Assembly: GCA_036245805.1 (NCBI GenBank)
Contig: BTRK01000002.1
Coordinates: 18,345,067 to 18,409,066 of the forward strand
Origin: Pristionchus mayeri
Lineage: Eukaryota > Nematoda > Chromadorea > Rhabditida > Neodiplogasteridae
Length of the DNA stretch: 64,000 bases
Direction: 5' to 3'
Made by a program: the position numbers and the translations under genes. Below the pieces are notes generated by a model, which was not told the DNA's origin, did no database searches, and saw nothing but the letters and a program-made list of their open reading frames with translations. Positions 53,039-64,000 of the stretch are shown one piece after another (the stretch's first letter is position 1; each line of letters opens with the position of its first letter).

Positions 53039-56000
53039 CTGAAACTTATTATTGTTCAGTTGTAATTAACTTAATGAATGAACCTGGTTAGGGCAGAGCC
53101 CATCGGTGGATCTCTCGAACATCTTCCCACAACTCTTAGAAATCGTTGGTCCAAAGGTTTGCCCGAGGGAAGAAGATCACATGTTTGTGAGGAGAGAGCG
53201 AGCGAGCAGTTGGTGTACACCAGGGGTGTTCTACCCGAGAGGGAAGGAGGACTTGCGTCAGAGGAGAGGGACCAACTAACTAGTGTTTTCACGAAGTATC
53301 CAAAGAGGAAGTGCTGAGGTTACACACCAAGCATCGAGTAGGAAATATTTTTTTGCCGCGTCTACATAAGGTCACCACATCAGATGCGCGAAAAATGCGA
53401 TTACGTCTCATGTTAATGTCTGAGGGGGAGATATTTTCATTTTTCCCGTTGTATTAACGCCGAGTTATTCGATGATTCATAAGGAGAAGGAGTAAATGAC
53501 GGCTGGGAGACTCACCTTTCTGGGTTATAAAATGCGGTAGAGACTACTACTGATCCTGCGACGGGTCTTGATGACAAAGAGCGTGGCTCGTCCGTTCAAG
53601 GAAGTCTTATTCATACGTGACCCTCACGGGCTGAGTGGGGCGAGGCAGTCTGCGATTGGAATCGATCGATGAAGGAACGAGGCAAGGATACGGTGGGATA
53701 TGGTAATCCTGAACAACCAATTCTCAACGCGAGGACACACATGAAGCGCGTAAACTGTTCGTTGTCGGATCCATTTAAAGGGACAGGGGCTGATCGAGGG
53801 TGGAGATGATCAGTATGCAAAAAGAGGGGCGGAGTCTGCGCACGATATGCGAAGAGGAGGCGGGGCTTGCGCAGGAAGAATGTTCTCTAGCACGAGGGGC
53901 TGATAGAAGAGGGAGAAGGAAGGAGATAGCAAGGAAAAGGTCAGACAGACCGGAGAAAGAAGGGAGGAATACTGAGGAAGAGAAGGGGAGGGAAGGGCTA
54001 TTTGAAGTGCTGGGCAATCATCGACCCATTTCTAGACTGTGTGCTGATCAGTAGAACAGAAGAAGATTAGTGAGGACTGCCGTGTGATATCTATGCTCCA
54101 CACTTCTCTTCATTTCTCTTCGCCTTCCATGCTTATCTCCCCCTCTGGAATGAGAGAGTGTGAGAATGGAAGAGATGGCTGCGATGTTTGACAGTGACTC
54201 TGATCAGCTCAGATTGTATCGGAGTAGGAGAGTCCATATCAAGGAATGGGCAATGATTACAAGGCGATAAGACCACAAAGAGTATTCCTAATCCCGAGTG
54301 GATACGGACTAGAGGACTCACAGCTCTCCGCGGACACACGAGGATAGGTGCACAACTTTGAAGGAGTCTCGTAAAAAGGCGGAAGAGAGGAGAGAGATGG
54401 CACCTTCTACTTTCTGATGCCTATCGGGTGTAATGATTCAGTGCCCGCAGGAGCTAGAAAGAGTTCATTCATAGCTATGTTCGTTTCCATGATCGAAGGA
54501 TGTTTATGAAAATATTTACTATTGTAATCATCCCATGCCTCATTATGAATCATACATTCACCATCCTCAATGTCTCCTATCTATCACCTCATATTTTTCA
54601 ACCAAGACGAAAAGGTCAGCATGCAAACTGCAGAATTGTCCTCATAGTAATGAGTAATATCTGTCTGCGAAAGCAAATGGCATTCGATTATGTGCTGATG
54701 TGCTGTTTTTCCCGTTGTTTTCTTGCTTTTCCACTGGACAGACTGATTGAGTGATCCTCTCATATTGTGAACCAGAGGGGCGAATTGTAGAGTAGGCGAG
54801 ATTTGTGATGGTCAGAGAAGGAAAGAGGATTACCATAATTATCGATTAGTGATGCAGAGTGGAAGGAGAAGAGGAGATGCGTGCAATTGATAACGGGAGA
54901 AGAGAAGAGAAGCACAGCCATCGAGCATCCATAATCGGAATCATCGAGGGGTTGTGGTCACCAAACAGAACCTCATGTGGTTCTGTCATATATTCAGTCC
55001 TCATCTAAGATTCAATAAATGCCTCGATGGACGTTCGAATTCTTTGGTCTCTTTGACATTCGATCGGTGTCCGATAAGATAATAACTAGTTTATTGCACT
55101 CTAAATGCGGGTCGAAAGACCCTTTTCCAACCCGCATTTTATCGACCATGACGATGGCTTGAATATTTTTAGAATGACGTAAGAAGTGAGAGGGATCCCA
55201 GGAAGTTAGTGCTCAAAAACAGACAAATTTCTTCTGAGAAGTGGTCCTGCGTGTCAAATCGAATGCAATATTCATGGTAGAGTAGTAGTGGGCCCCTGTA
55301 GGTCGCATGTCTCTTTTCGAATAGGAAATGATGATGGAGAGCCCGAGGAGGGTGATATTTTGCTGTGGAATATCTATTCCTGGTCGATCTCTCGCCATCA
55401 TCTTTGGTTCTCACGTCGCTCTTCGAAAGTGAGGAAGAGAAAGAGCAAAAAGCAGGAACGAATTCAGCAGATTAGAGAGTCGTCGTGGAAGGATCGAAGA
55501 GATCAGTGACGATCACTTTGTGATACACAATGCACGCACTCATTCTTCTTCTGATGAGAGCACGCAAGTGATTAGAAGTGTGCCTGTCGGTGAGCACGAG
55601 CGAGATATGAACGAGGGCTGGGAATAGATGGCATTCTACAATTCTATGATCAATTTGGGAATGCAAAAATCATGACAAATTGCAAATCCCTGTGAGAAAT
55701 TCGTAGCTTGTCTTTTCCATTCTACTTTTCCACTCGTGCCGAGAATTTTCCGAAAAGGAGAGAATAAATTAAAACTTCCGCTATGCGTCTTTTACCTTCC
55801 TCTGCACTTCTCTTCCTACTTCAAAATGCAAATCTCGCAGGAACTTTCCTTTCTCGAGTGCGGAGTTCACACGATTCCAACTGCGTTCTATGGCTGGTGG
55901 TCGGAGGAGTTAACGCCATTTCGTATTCATGATTCATCCAGCCTGAAAGTGCATACCAACCACGGAAGTTACTGCGTCACAAGGGTTTGTTCTCGTTGGT

Positions 56001-57064
56001 TGAACGACCGTTCTTCGATCACTGTAGAGGGCAATTACGCAGTCGAGCGACATCCTATCAACGAATTCCCACGCATTTCATTCGCTGAATAATCACGATC
56101 TTACGAATAAGTTTACTCTCCCCCTCTCCCCCTATCTCTCATCTTCTCTGACTGGCCCATGTCATCGGAACAACAGGTTATCACCCTCGGGAAAGGTCAG
56201 CGAAACAGGCAGTACGATAGCACCAGTTATTCCCTCAAGACTGGATAAACACCGAGAGTCAATCAGAATATTTAATCATTGAGTGCAATGGCGAACGAAT
56301 TACTGGATCTATTGTGATCATACAAATGATTCATACTTCTTTCAGTTTAATTTATTGTGCTGGAATTAGCCAAAGTGTTGTTCCTCTGATCATTTGGGTG
56401 CACTAAATGACACATGATTGACGCTTAGTTCGCTGATTCGCTCATAACAGCGATGTAATGGAGTCTCGACGAATGGAAACACGATTGCGCACTGGAGGGA
56501 GAGGGACCAAAATGATGTTGCCTGCCTTCGTAGTAGCACCCTCCGAGGTACTAGGCAAAAAATAAAACAAAACTAAAATAGATAGCATCGGGAATGATCA
56601 TCATTGCCACTGGGTGAATCATATTTGGCTCTACTTTCTACCTGCTTTCTGTGATTTGTAGTCAATGGCGAACCGTTTATCAGTACTTAAAGTGAAAATA
56701 ACATAATGTGAAATGTACAAGCAAATTTCAATCGGGCGGGGGGAATTTCTGACGTTGAGATAAATCTCGGGAAATATCGAATTTGCAAGAAATACTGATC
56801 AAAGTAGACCTGAGCGAGACCAAAAGTGAATGGATTCAATGGGGATTGACTAGATTCGCAGGTTCATAGCAAACTCATCGAATTGGCAGGGGAATCCAGA
56901 ATAAGTACAAAATAACTCAAGAACGAGCGCATAAGGAACTAAATAACGGAATTGTAAAAGGCATACTTCGAAAAATTTGACTACATGTAACGAGAATCTA
57001 GCTATTGCACTAAAGCCAAATAAGTGTTAGTTGGGTGTCCTAGAAATATTACATAAAAATATTT
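53039..57064. other. About 4 kb intergenic, no supported gene
   Basis: Lies between the transporter start and the PLC-gamma stop, both minus strand. It holds the transporter promoter. The longest frame is 118 codons (55736-56092, +), with no recognisable domain and no flanking exons. A minus-strand frame at about 53080-53190 (GQTFGPTISKSCGKMFERS, ending at a good donor) could be a 5' exon of the transporter transcript. A small hairpin (AAATGCGGGT..ACCCGCATTT) lies at 55102-55139. Otherwise nothing found. Confidence 0.5.
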
Positions 57065-60000
57065 CTAATGCGAGTCTTTTCTACCAAAGCTGAAAATCTT
57101 CTTGAAAATGGGTTTCCCGTTCTTCTTCGAACCCTTGCTGGATCTGAATGGAGTAGTTGATGAATGAATCATTGGCCGATGCTTACATGGATTCATCATC
57201 CACTGATAGATTCCTCTCTCTGGGCGCAGATGGAGCCTCAGCAGCAGGAGGAACGTCCAGAGAACTCACTCGACTCGGACCCAGTTTCTGAATGAACCAT
57301 TCAGCCACCGTAACCCTTCAGCGTCTATATCAAGTGATTCATTCGGGCATCATGAAAATTCAGTTGAGGGGAACTCCTACCTGTTCAATCGATGACGTTT
57401 TCTGCAGAGGCGAAGGGGAGTTTGGCCCATGAGGATTCGAGTAATATATTGATCGATTCGCCTGATATCAAGGGTTCATTCAACCACTCATTTCTCGATA
57501 GCACGAGATTCGCTTCGAACCTGCATGATAGCGTGATGGCTCTTGTCCTTCTCCACTCCGTGATACTCGAATCGAACGTGCACGAGGAGCGAGGACAACT
57601 CCAGCTCCTCGCTGTACTGATTCTTGAGGGGAATCGAACGATACCCTAAAAGGCACCTTTGTTTTTCAGCGAGAACACGGCTGGAAAACAATCGAACATG
57701 CTGTGTTGTTTTTATCGATCAGAATAGTCATGAAGGTAGTACAGACCAGCTCGGATGGAGTCGACGGGGAAGACTGCCTGGCCGATGAAGGGATCCGTCT
57801 TTGGACCCACGAAGTCACCGTCTTCCACCTGAAGGAACACAATAGATTATTGGTTTAGTCGACTGCGACTGTGGACTATGAAGTGCATTTTCAGCTCAAT
57901 TTCGCTTGAAATTGGAATGAAACGGACAACGAAGCGTAGAAGGGCGATCTCGGGACATCGAATGTACATGGAGAATTCCTCGTTCCAGAAGGGATTCAGA
58001 CCGTTCGATGCTAAAAATAATTGCATTTTTAAATTTATCAAAAGGGGAACAATGTGGACATACTGATGGTGTTCGTCCTCGTGTTTCTCTCGTCGCACGG
58101 AAGACCAAGAACCTCGATCTGCAAGAGACCACATTAGATCGAATCTTATAGAAATTATTAAATAATTTATTGTTTACTGCTATATTTGAAAATATGAAGC
58201 AAATCCTTGGTACTTCGACGAAAGGGGAGCAGATGCCCTTGTTCTTGTCCTTCCTCGATAGATGTCTTCCTGCCACCACTCTGATGTGCAGAGTGATCGG
58301 AACCGAACCCGTCACCTGAGAGGAAGGTTGCAAAGTGATTTGACATCGAATCATTTGTATTCTTCAGTGATAATCTGGTGGAGCAACTCACATCTTCACC
58401 CCTCAGTGGATTGAATGTCTCATCCAGCATGTACGTGGGCTTGAGCACGTATCCACAACGCCCGTTGGCCAGGAATTTCCCGTTGTTAAGCTACAATTAT
58501 CGATCATATATCTCATGGAACTGAAAACCAAATTCATGAACAATGAGAGAAATATGTACCTGCATAGCCTTGTCACCCGTCTGGTAATTGAGCGCAACCT
58601 GGAATGATCCATGTATACATCTTAAATTGAACGAAAAGGAATATTATTTGTAATGAGTTTCGATATATTTCCCGAAGGTTAGACACATAACGAAGGTGCC
58701 ATATTTTTCGATTCGAATCATTCGTAAATAGTTCCACCTAACCCACCATGTGACAGCCAGCATTCCACATGGGTATGGGGAGGAAATTGGTGGAGGTTAT
58801 TCTCGATCCCTGAGGGTAGACACGAGAGACCTGACGGGAGTTGAACAACACCAGACCCTGAAGAGCAGCCATTACGGAGAGAGCGCGCCATTGTTTTGGC
58901 GTGTAGAAAAATATTAATTCTAATTAGTACTATTTCCTAAATATTGGATGTGAAGTCAACCTCAATCCAGCAAGAGTATCGTACCTTGTCAAGGATCTTC
59001 TCCAGTTTACTCTCGGAGAACGAACACATTTCGTAGAAGGAATTCTCCCTGATTCTGTGCGGGTTGAAGGGAACAGCCTGATATGAATTTTTAAAATAAA
59101 TTAATCTCGTGAAATTAAGCATGCAGATGCTCACCTGGCAGTACACCACGAGGTTGCTCAATTCGGAGGCGATCTTCGCTGTTTTCTCCTTCGTTCGGAG
59201 ATGAGAGATCTCCAAGAATGAGGCATTAGTATAGTTGAGCCATTAGTATAATTCATCAATCAAGTCTATCTGTCCTTCTTGTTGTTCCCTAGGAAGTCTA
59301 CTCTTCTCACCTTCTCATTGGCAGTCCTCAGAATCTCCGTGAGCATATTCGCCCAGTCGTCCGCATCCTCCGTCGCTGCAATGCTTTCATTGGCCGTCTT
59401 CATTAGTCTCTTGATTTTGCAAGTGCAAGAAAATATAAGATCTTGGCACCTTTCTAGCTGAGTAAATATGAATGGATGGATATCTTACACGATGCACTGA
59501 CAAGATACTGCTTGCCCGTCCAGTGCTGAGCTGCGTATGTTATCCGAAGGACGTTCGGTCTGAATGAACTTCCTCATTCGGTCTCTCCAAGTGGGTTACA
59601 AAAACGTGATACGAGATGATTGGAACGATATTGCAATGATGTTCTTGCCCGGGATATAAATTGCTAGGTCGTATTTGAACTTCGCATCAGCACAACTCAC
59701 CTATCGAGACTCTCACTCAACGGAACTCTCTCCACGAGGGCACCAGCCAGCTCAATCGTCTCGTACGCGTTCTGGTCTGGAATACAACGAAAGTAGAAAT
59801 TAAAGATCAACCTCGCTTACCTCCTTTCTTGTCTTGCGATGAGATCTCTTGCACGTATGAAGGAGGGAACCAGCCGACCTAAAAAGTTGCTACTGAATTA
59901 CTAACCTTTGATACTAGCGAAATTTCATCATCTTCTACAAATCTCTCATCTAATCTAATTTTCTCTGATCTGCCTTCTCCGATCTATTTTTCACTTCTCT

Positions 60001-63000
60001 CTCACCTTTCCATCGTACTTTCCCCTCCACAATTGGGTGTCCTTCTTGAGTACAGTGATGATTGCATTGGCAGGGAAGGATAGCTGATCCTCCGATGCTC
60101 CCGCATGAGGACGGAGGGATCGCGCTTGGATCTGCGATCGTCATTTCATGCATGTAATACAGCGGAAGGATTGTATGTAGCGCTTACATTCTGATCGAAT
60201 GTGGTGATGTCCATGTAGCAGCCGGGCGCGGCCTCGCCCGCACTCAGAGCGTACGCGTCGATGTTCTTCTCGTTCACCTGGATTACATTATTGGTAGTTT
60301 GTAGTTATACAATTTACATAAACATGGATATAAGGGAAGTAAATGCATACGGGGAACTTGAGACTGGTTCCTCGGGCGAAGTCTCTGCTGGAGTAATACT
60401 CGACGATCTGATTGAGTGTCTCGAATACAGTCTGATTGACGACGAAGATTCGACCGTTCCTCTTCAATCGATAGTGCCAGTACTCACCATCCAGTCTGAG
60501 ATCAAGGGAATGATTGCGTTAAGGATGACTTACAACGGCGAACCTGACTGAGATGACGAATACAGACTGATCGGTGCTCGAGTATCTGATGAGGAAGGCA
60601 CCGTCCTCAGGCACCTACAAAATTCACACAGTTATTAGGTTGATTCATAAGTTTCGTTACAAGGCATTTTTATAGTTTTCACGGTTATGCTTGACTTGTT
60701 TTCGGGGCTACTTTAGCATTATTTGAGGCATGATTGGGGTACTAGAAAACAGTCGTTTCTGTGGATTGATTCCACTTCGTTCGGCAGATACAACGTTTCT
60801 CCAAAAAGTGGCAAAAAGTCCTTTTTTCGAGTATTCGGTTCAAATCGTCATAAACACAAAACGAATGCGTTACAATCGCAGTCATTCAGGGAAATCAATG
60901 GGTTGGGGTTGACGTTTCCAGAAAACATTTGAGATCGACATCCAAAGCTCGCTAAGGAAACTTATGGGTCAATATTTGTCGATTTCGGCCTCCAAATTTC
61001 GACTTTGGGATTTTGAAAAGTGGGGCTTCTGAATGGAACGTTCAATCATCTTCATTATTTTATGGTAGCATCAACGTCATATGCCATCACACTTCTGATA
61101 AAATTAAGACCAGCGTGACCTTCTCTAAAAATTATCAGCTCGAACAAACGAATATTACGTGATGTAAGATCTCAGAAGGAAGGGATGCGTGACTTTTTTG
61201 ACAAGCTTTTTCCTGACTGATCCGGCGCTCTAAGCAAATTACAATTCCAACACATCACAGTTTACGAAAGTGTTGTTTTGGTGAGATCATTATCGCGCAA
61301 AGAGTCTCGATGCGTCGAATATGCATAATTGATATTCAACTTTTGTGTCTTTTTCAATCTGCCGTCTCCGAAAGGTAAATCCATCATGTATGGTATTAGG
61401 TGCGCTATGGAGAGCACACATGAACCAACACCACGCTAAAATCCATGAGAGGATCGATAAAGTCTGAAGCAAGATATAGCTCAAAAACTCCAAGCGCGAA
61501 AACGTAAAGAAACTTATGAATCAACCTGATATATTGTTCCACTCATCAAGCAGCAACTCATAGATGAAGATTTTTTTACATTCCAGGGAATAACCCAGGG
61601 AAATTTCTTGTTAAACATAGATATATTTTAAAATTCCAATTAAGATCTCGATGAACTTGCCTTCGACAGCATCTCCTCTGCAGTTTCCTTCGTCGCCGTC
61701 GGGGAGAACCATCTGAATAGCCAATCTCTCTTTATCTCTCTCGTTTCCATTCCTACAAAGGTTTATCAACTCACGGCTGATTGAGATGGGGTGTTGGCTG
61801 TGGACAAGCCTGCTGAAGAGAAGCTGAGAAGTTGGGAGTAGTCAGAGGAGTCTGGAATTGAACTATGCATGTATGAGGTGAATGTAGAACACTCAAAGTA
61901 CGGATATGTTGGAATAGTAGTGAAAAAATCTGTTATAGATAGATGAAGATGATTTGGCTCACCTTCATGTAATGGCAGATCAACTCGAATAGCGTGTCCA
62001 TCTCGGTGTTCTCCAGGAAATAATACTTCTTCTCTCCTGAACTACCTCTAGTTAGCAACCCCTTTATAAATAATTCATAGAAATTTTTGCTCTAAATTAC
62101 TGCTCAATTTAAAGCACTTCTGAAAAAATCTTGGTATTTGAAAAAATGAGAAAGAAACAACAGTTCAATAATTCCTGCTCACCTCCGACCATCTTTGTCT
62201 TTATCCTGCAGTGGTAGACTTTCCCCTCGTGGAGGAAAGAGAGGGAGTAATCTCCGATGAAGATGGTCGAGTCCCTCACGAGGAACACCCCGTTGCCCTT
62301 GTCCAAATGCTCGTTCAGTCGAGTCACCGCCGTCTAAAATATCGAGAGATTATACAGAGGCATAAAACGCTGATACATTCGTTCTGGAGATATTCTGGAG
62401 ATCTCAAAACTGCACCCCCCATTCGATGTGCATCAGTATATTTGCAGCTGGGTGACGCAAATTCGATTTGTTCACACCTGTCTATCGCACTTCCCATGGA
62501 ACCACTCCTCAGTGACGTGCATCTCCTCTGGGCGAACACCGAATCCCGAGAGTTGCTCCTCCTAGAAACGTAACCAATTTATTCGAATTATTACCCAAAT
62601 ATTGTTGTCCCAAGCACAACTTGCTGCTTGGGACAACAATAAAAACAACGAATGTGTGTGGAAGCAAGAATAGAAACGAACGGGAGGTTGATCGTCGTCT
62701 CCCATCACACTCACTGAGTCTTCTTGCGTTTTCTGAAATGAACCATTCTCATGATTGAGATTTTATTTTAGGAATGAAATGAGTCATGGCAATTGGATTC
62801 GCTTTCACTCGATCTGTTAAATTGAATAGACTGCACCTCGTTCTCATTGTACGACTCGATGGAATAACACAATCGATCTGCGAAGAGGACGAAGATGTGC
62901 GGAGACCACTCCTACAAATTAATTAGTAGTTATTAGTATTTTAATTAATAAATATTTTGTAATTAGCATACGTTCGTAGTAGGATTCCTCATCTGCAGAA

Positions 63001-63907
63001 TTCCTCGCTTGTTGCATTCCTTATCGAGCAGATCCGTGTCTTGGACTACAAATTGTTTCCTTTTTAACCGCTTCTTTCTCCGTTTTGATCATATGAGAAA
63101 GGCGCCAATAGTAAGCAAGCATACAGTCATCAGTGGGAGAAATGGCCAGATCCTCCGATTCGATCGCCAGTTTCTTGTGCTTGATGATGATCTTTCTCTT
63201 CATTGCGAAGGGAGAAGGCAGTTCTTTCTCGTCGCGAGAGACCTCAAAAGGGATGAGGTTCATTCCTTCGATCTCCTCAACGAGTACTCACTGGTTGAGT
63301 GAGTAGGAGATCTCCGAGTATCTCTTTGATGTCACTCGCGAGAATTCTCTGAGCAGGCAACGAACAATTGTCCTCGATAGAGAGAATCACTGGGAATCTG
63401 CAATCAATACTTGCTAGATCTAGAAGAGATCCAAAGATTACACTCAACATCCATGCGAGCCAACGCCTCGTATTATTATGCCTACGAGAGTAAGCGAGAA
63501 ATTGTGATGAGAAGAGACGTGAGAGTGACTTACTCGCTGTTCATGAACGCGTAGTGTTTGATGGTGAAGAGGACATCTCGAAGCTGGAGTTTGGACGTCA
63601 TCGTATACCTAAAGAAGAATCATCCATGCCCATTCCCATCCGTCAACCACTCCACTGACCCATGGTAGATGACGATATCCAGGACGTCCTGCGAATTGCT
63701 CTTCCTCGTACCATCCCAACAATCCACTGCAATCAGATACCATCGTCTTCATCAGACGGGAAACAGCATCGTTAATTCCATTTGCCCGTCGAATATAGAA
63801 TAGGGAAGAGCAATAGCTCACACTCGATGCATCTGCATCCCATCATGAGTGCTCGTGCGTAAGAGTCGAGTGAACTCTCCGACCGAAGTTGATCTCCCGT
63901 GAGGTAA
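57065..63907 (-). CDS. plc-3: Phospholipase C gamma (5' end outside window)
   Basis: Hydrolyses PIP2 to IP3 and diacylglycerol downstream of tyrosine kinases. 34 phase-matched minus-strand exons run from 63822-63907 to 57065-57143; PH, EF-hands and the start of X lie beyond the right edge. X domain: CIELDCWDG (calcium ligands), IVIYHGYT (second catalytic His), [10 protein letters not shown]. Split PH N-half: [19 protein letters not shown]2-1 (62183-62561): [17 protein letters not shown]2-2 (60351-61851): FLIRYSS. SH3 (59821-60131): [21 protein letters not shown]-half: [12 protein letters not shown] domain (58560-59209): [32 protein letters not shown]2 (57521-58315): [27 protein letters not shown]. 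The tail is basic ([15 protein letters not shown]). This order is diagnostic for PLC-gamma. One intron is only 49 nt (63243-63291). Confidence 0.93.
60615..61660 (-). other. GC-AG intron in PLC-gamma, hosting a transposon
   Basis: Upstream exon 61661-61712 ends ATGCTGTCGAAG and the intron starts GCAAGT; the acceptor is TTGTAG before GTGCCTGAGG. The junction [16 protein letters not shown] restores the second SH2 domain in phase. This is one of the longer introns in the gene because it carries the 895-bp element at 60635-61529. Confidence 0.85.
60635..61529. mobile_element. 895-bp mariner-end element (non-autonomous or decayed) in PLC intron
   Basis: Ends TTAGGTTGATTCATAAGTTTC (left) and the complement of TCAGGTTGATTCATAAGTTTC (right) flank the element, with TA at 60633-60634 and 61530-61531. 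The first eight bases are shared with the two mariners at 889 and 16613. No recognisable transposase motif is left in either strand; short frames inside have no family resemblance. Confidence 0.82.
62601..62640. repeat. Perfect 16-bp stem hairpin in PLC intron
   Basis: ATTGTTGTCCCAAGCA and its exact complement TGCTTGGGACAACAAT are separated by 8 nt. It lies in the 120-nt intron between exons 62682-62732 and 62478-62561. It is too small for a typical pre-miRNA; it may be a solo palindromic insertion. Confidence 0.85.
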
Positions 63908-64000
63908 CTGAAGAGATCAAAGATCAGATGGATGAGTCGTCGTTATCAATCCATTCCGTGCCATGAATCATGCAACGAGGAACGGGATGAATATGCATTG

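Noticed and set aside
53800..54054. 84-codon plus-strand charged frame (Glu/Arg-rich)
   Set aside because: Purine-rich sequence gives biased open frames by chance; no exon structure or homology.
55736..56092. 118-codon plus-strand open frame
   Set aside because: No recognisable domain, no clear splice partners and AT-rich context; insufficient to call a gene.

Overview
The window is nuclear DNA from an animal, almost certainly a free-living nematode. It has dense small exons, mostly GT-AG introns often near 50 nt, orthologues of several Caenorhabditis genes, tandem families of multipass membrane proteins and two serpentine-receptor-like genes. The style (many tiny exons, abundant mariner and LINE debris) would suit a diplogastrid such as Pristionchus, but the genus is my inference. 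I rebuilt gene models by hand from reading frame, splice sites, phase and family resemblance, so exon edges are predictions.

Layout. About 446-5497 (+): 3' part of a secreted class-2 semaphorin (mab-20-like) whose introns hold a decayed mariner and a TTAA-flanked MITE. 6729-13877 (+): XMAP215/ch-TOG family microtubule polymerase (zyg-9-like), 27 predicted exons. 14357-22009 (+): an unrecognised Ala/Ser-rich protein; its large intron (15032-20043) holds a reversed CR1-like LINE, itself split by a mariner. About 23956-30622 (+): a KCNQ1-type potassium channel (kqt-3-like), with a 763-bp foldback element in one intron.

32360-41049 (-): a tandem array of five short four-TM, Cys-rich proteins (tentatively LAPTM4/DUF7027-like), two intact and three decayed. 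A block of GC-rich degenerate repeats lies inside the array. 41821-46745 (+): three related serpentine-receptor-like units (one frameshifted, one intact, one relic). An acidic unknown gene (43646-44797, -) lies between the first two.

47031-48394 (-): sigma-class glutathione S-transferase. 48920-53038 (-): SLC2-like sugar transporter. 53039-57064: about 4 kb with no gene I can support. 57065 to the right edge (-): phospholipase C gamma (plc-3-like) from mid X domain to the C terminus; its 5' end is outside the window.

The genes do not form one pathway: signalling (semaphorin, PLC-gamma), excitability (KCNQ), spindle assembly (TOG), detoxification (GST) and sugar transport sit together as ordinary neighbours. 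The notable signals are at the intron level: a recurrent AGATCAAAGATCA-type motif in short introns of several unrelated genes, three GC-AG introns, and transposons packed into introns. No tRNA, rRNA or CRISPR array was found.
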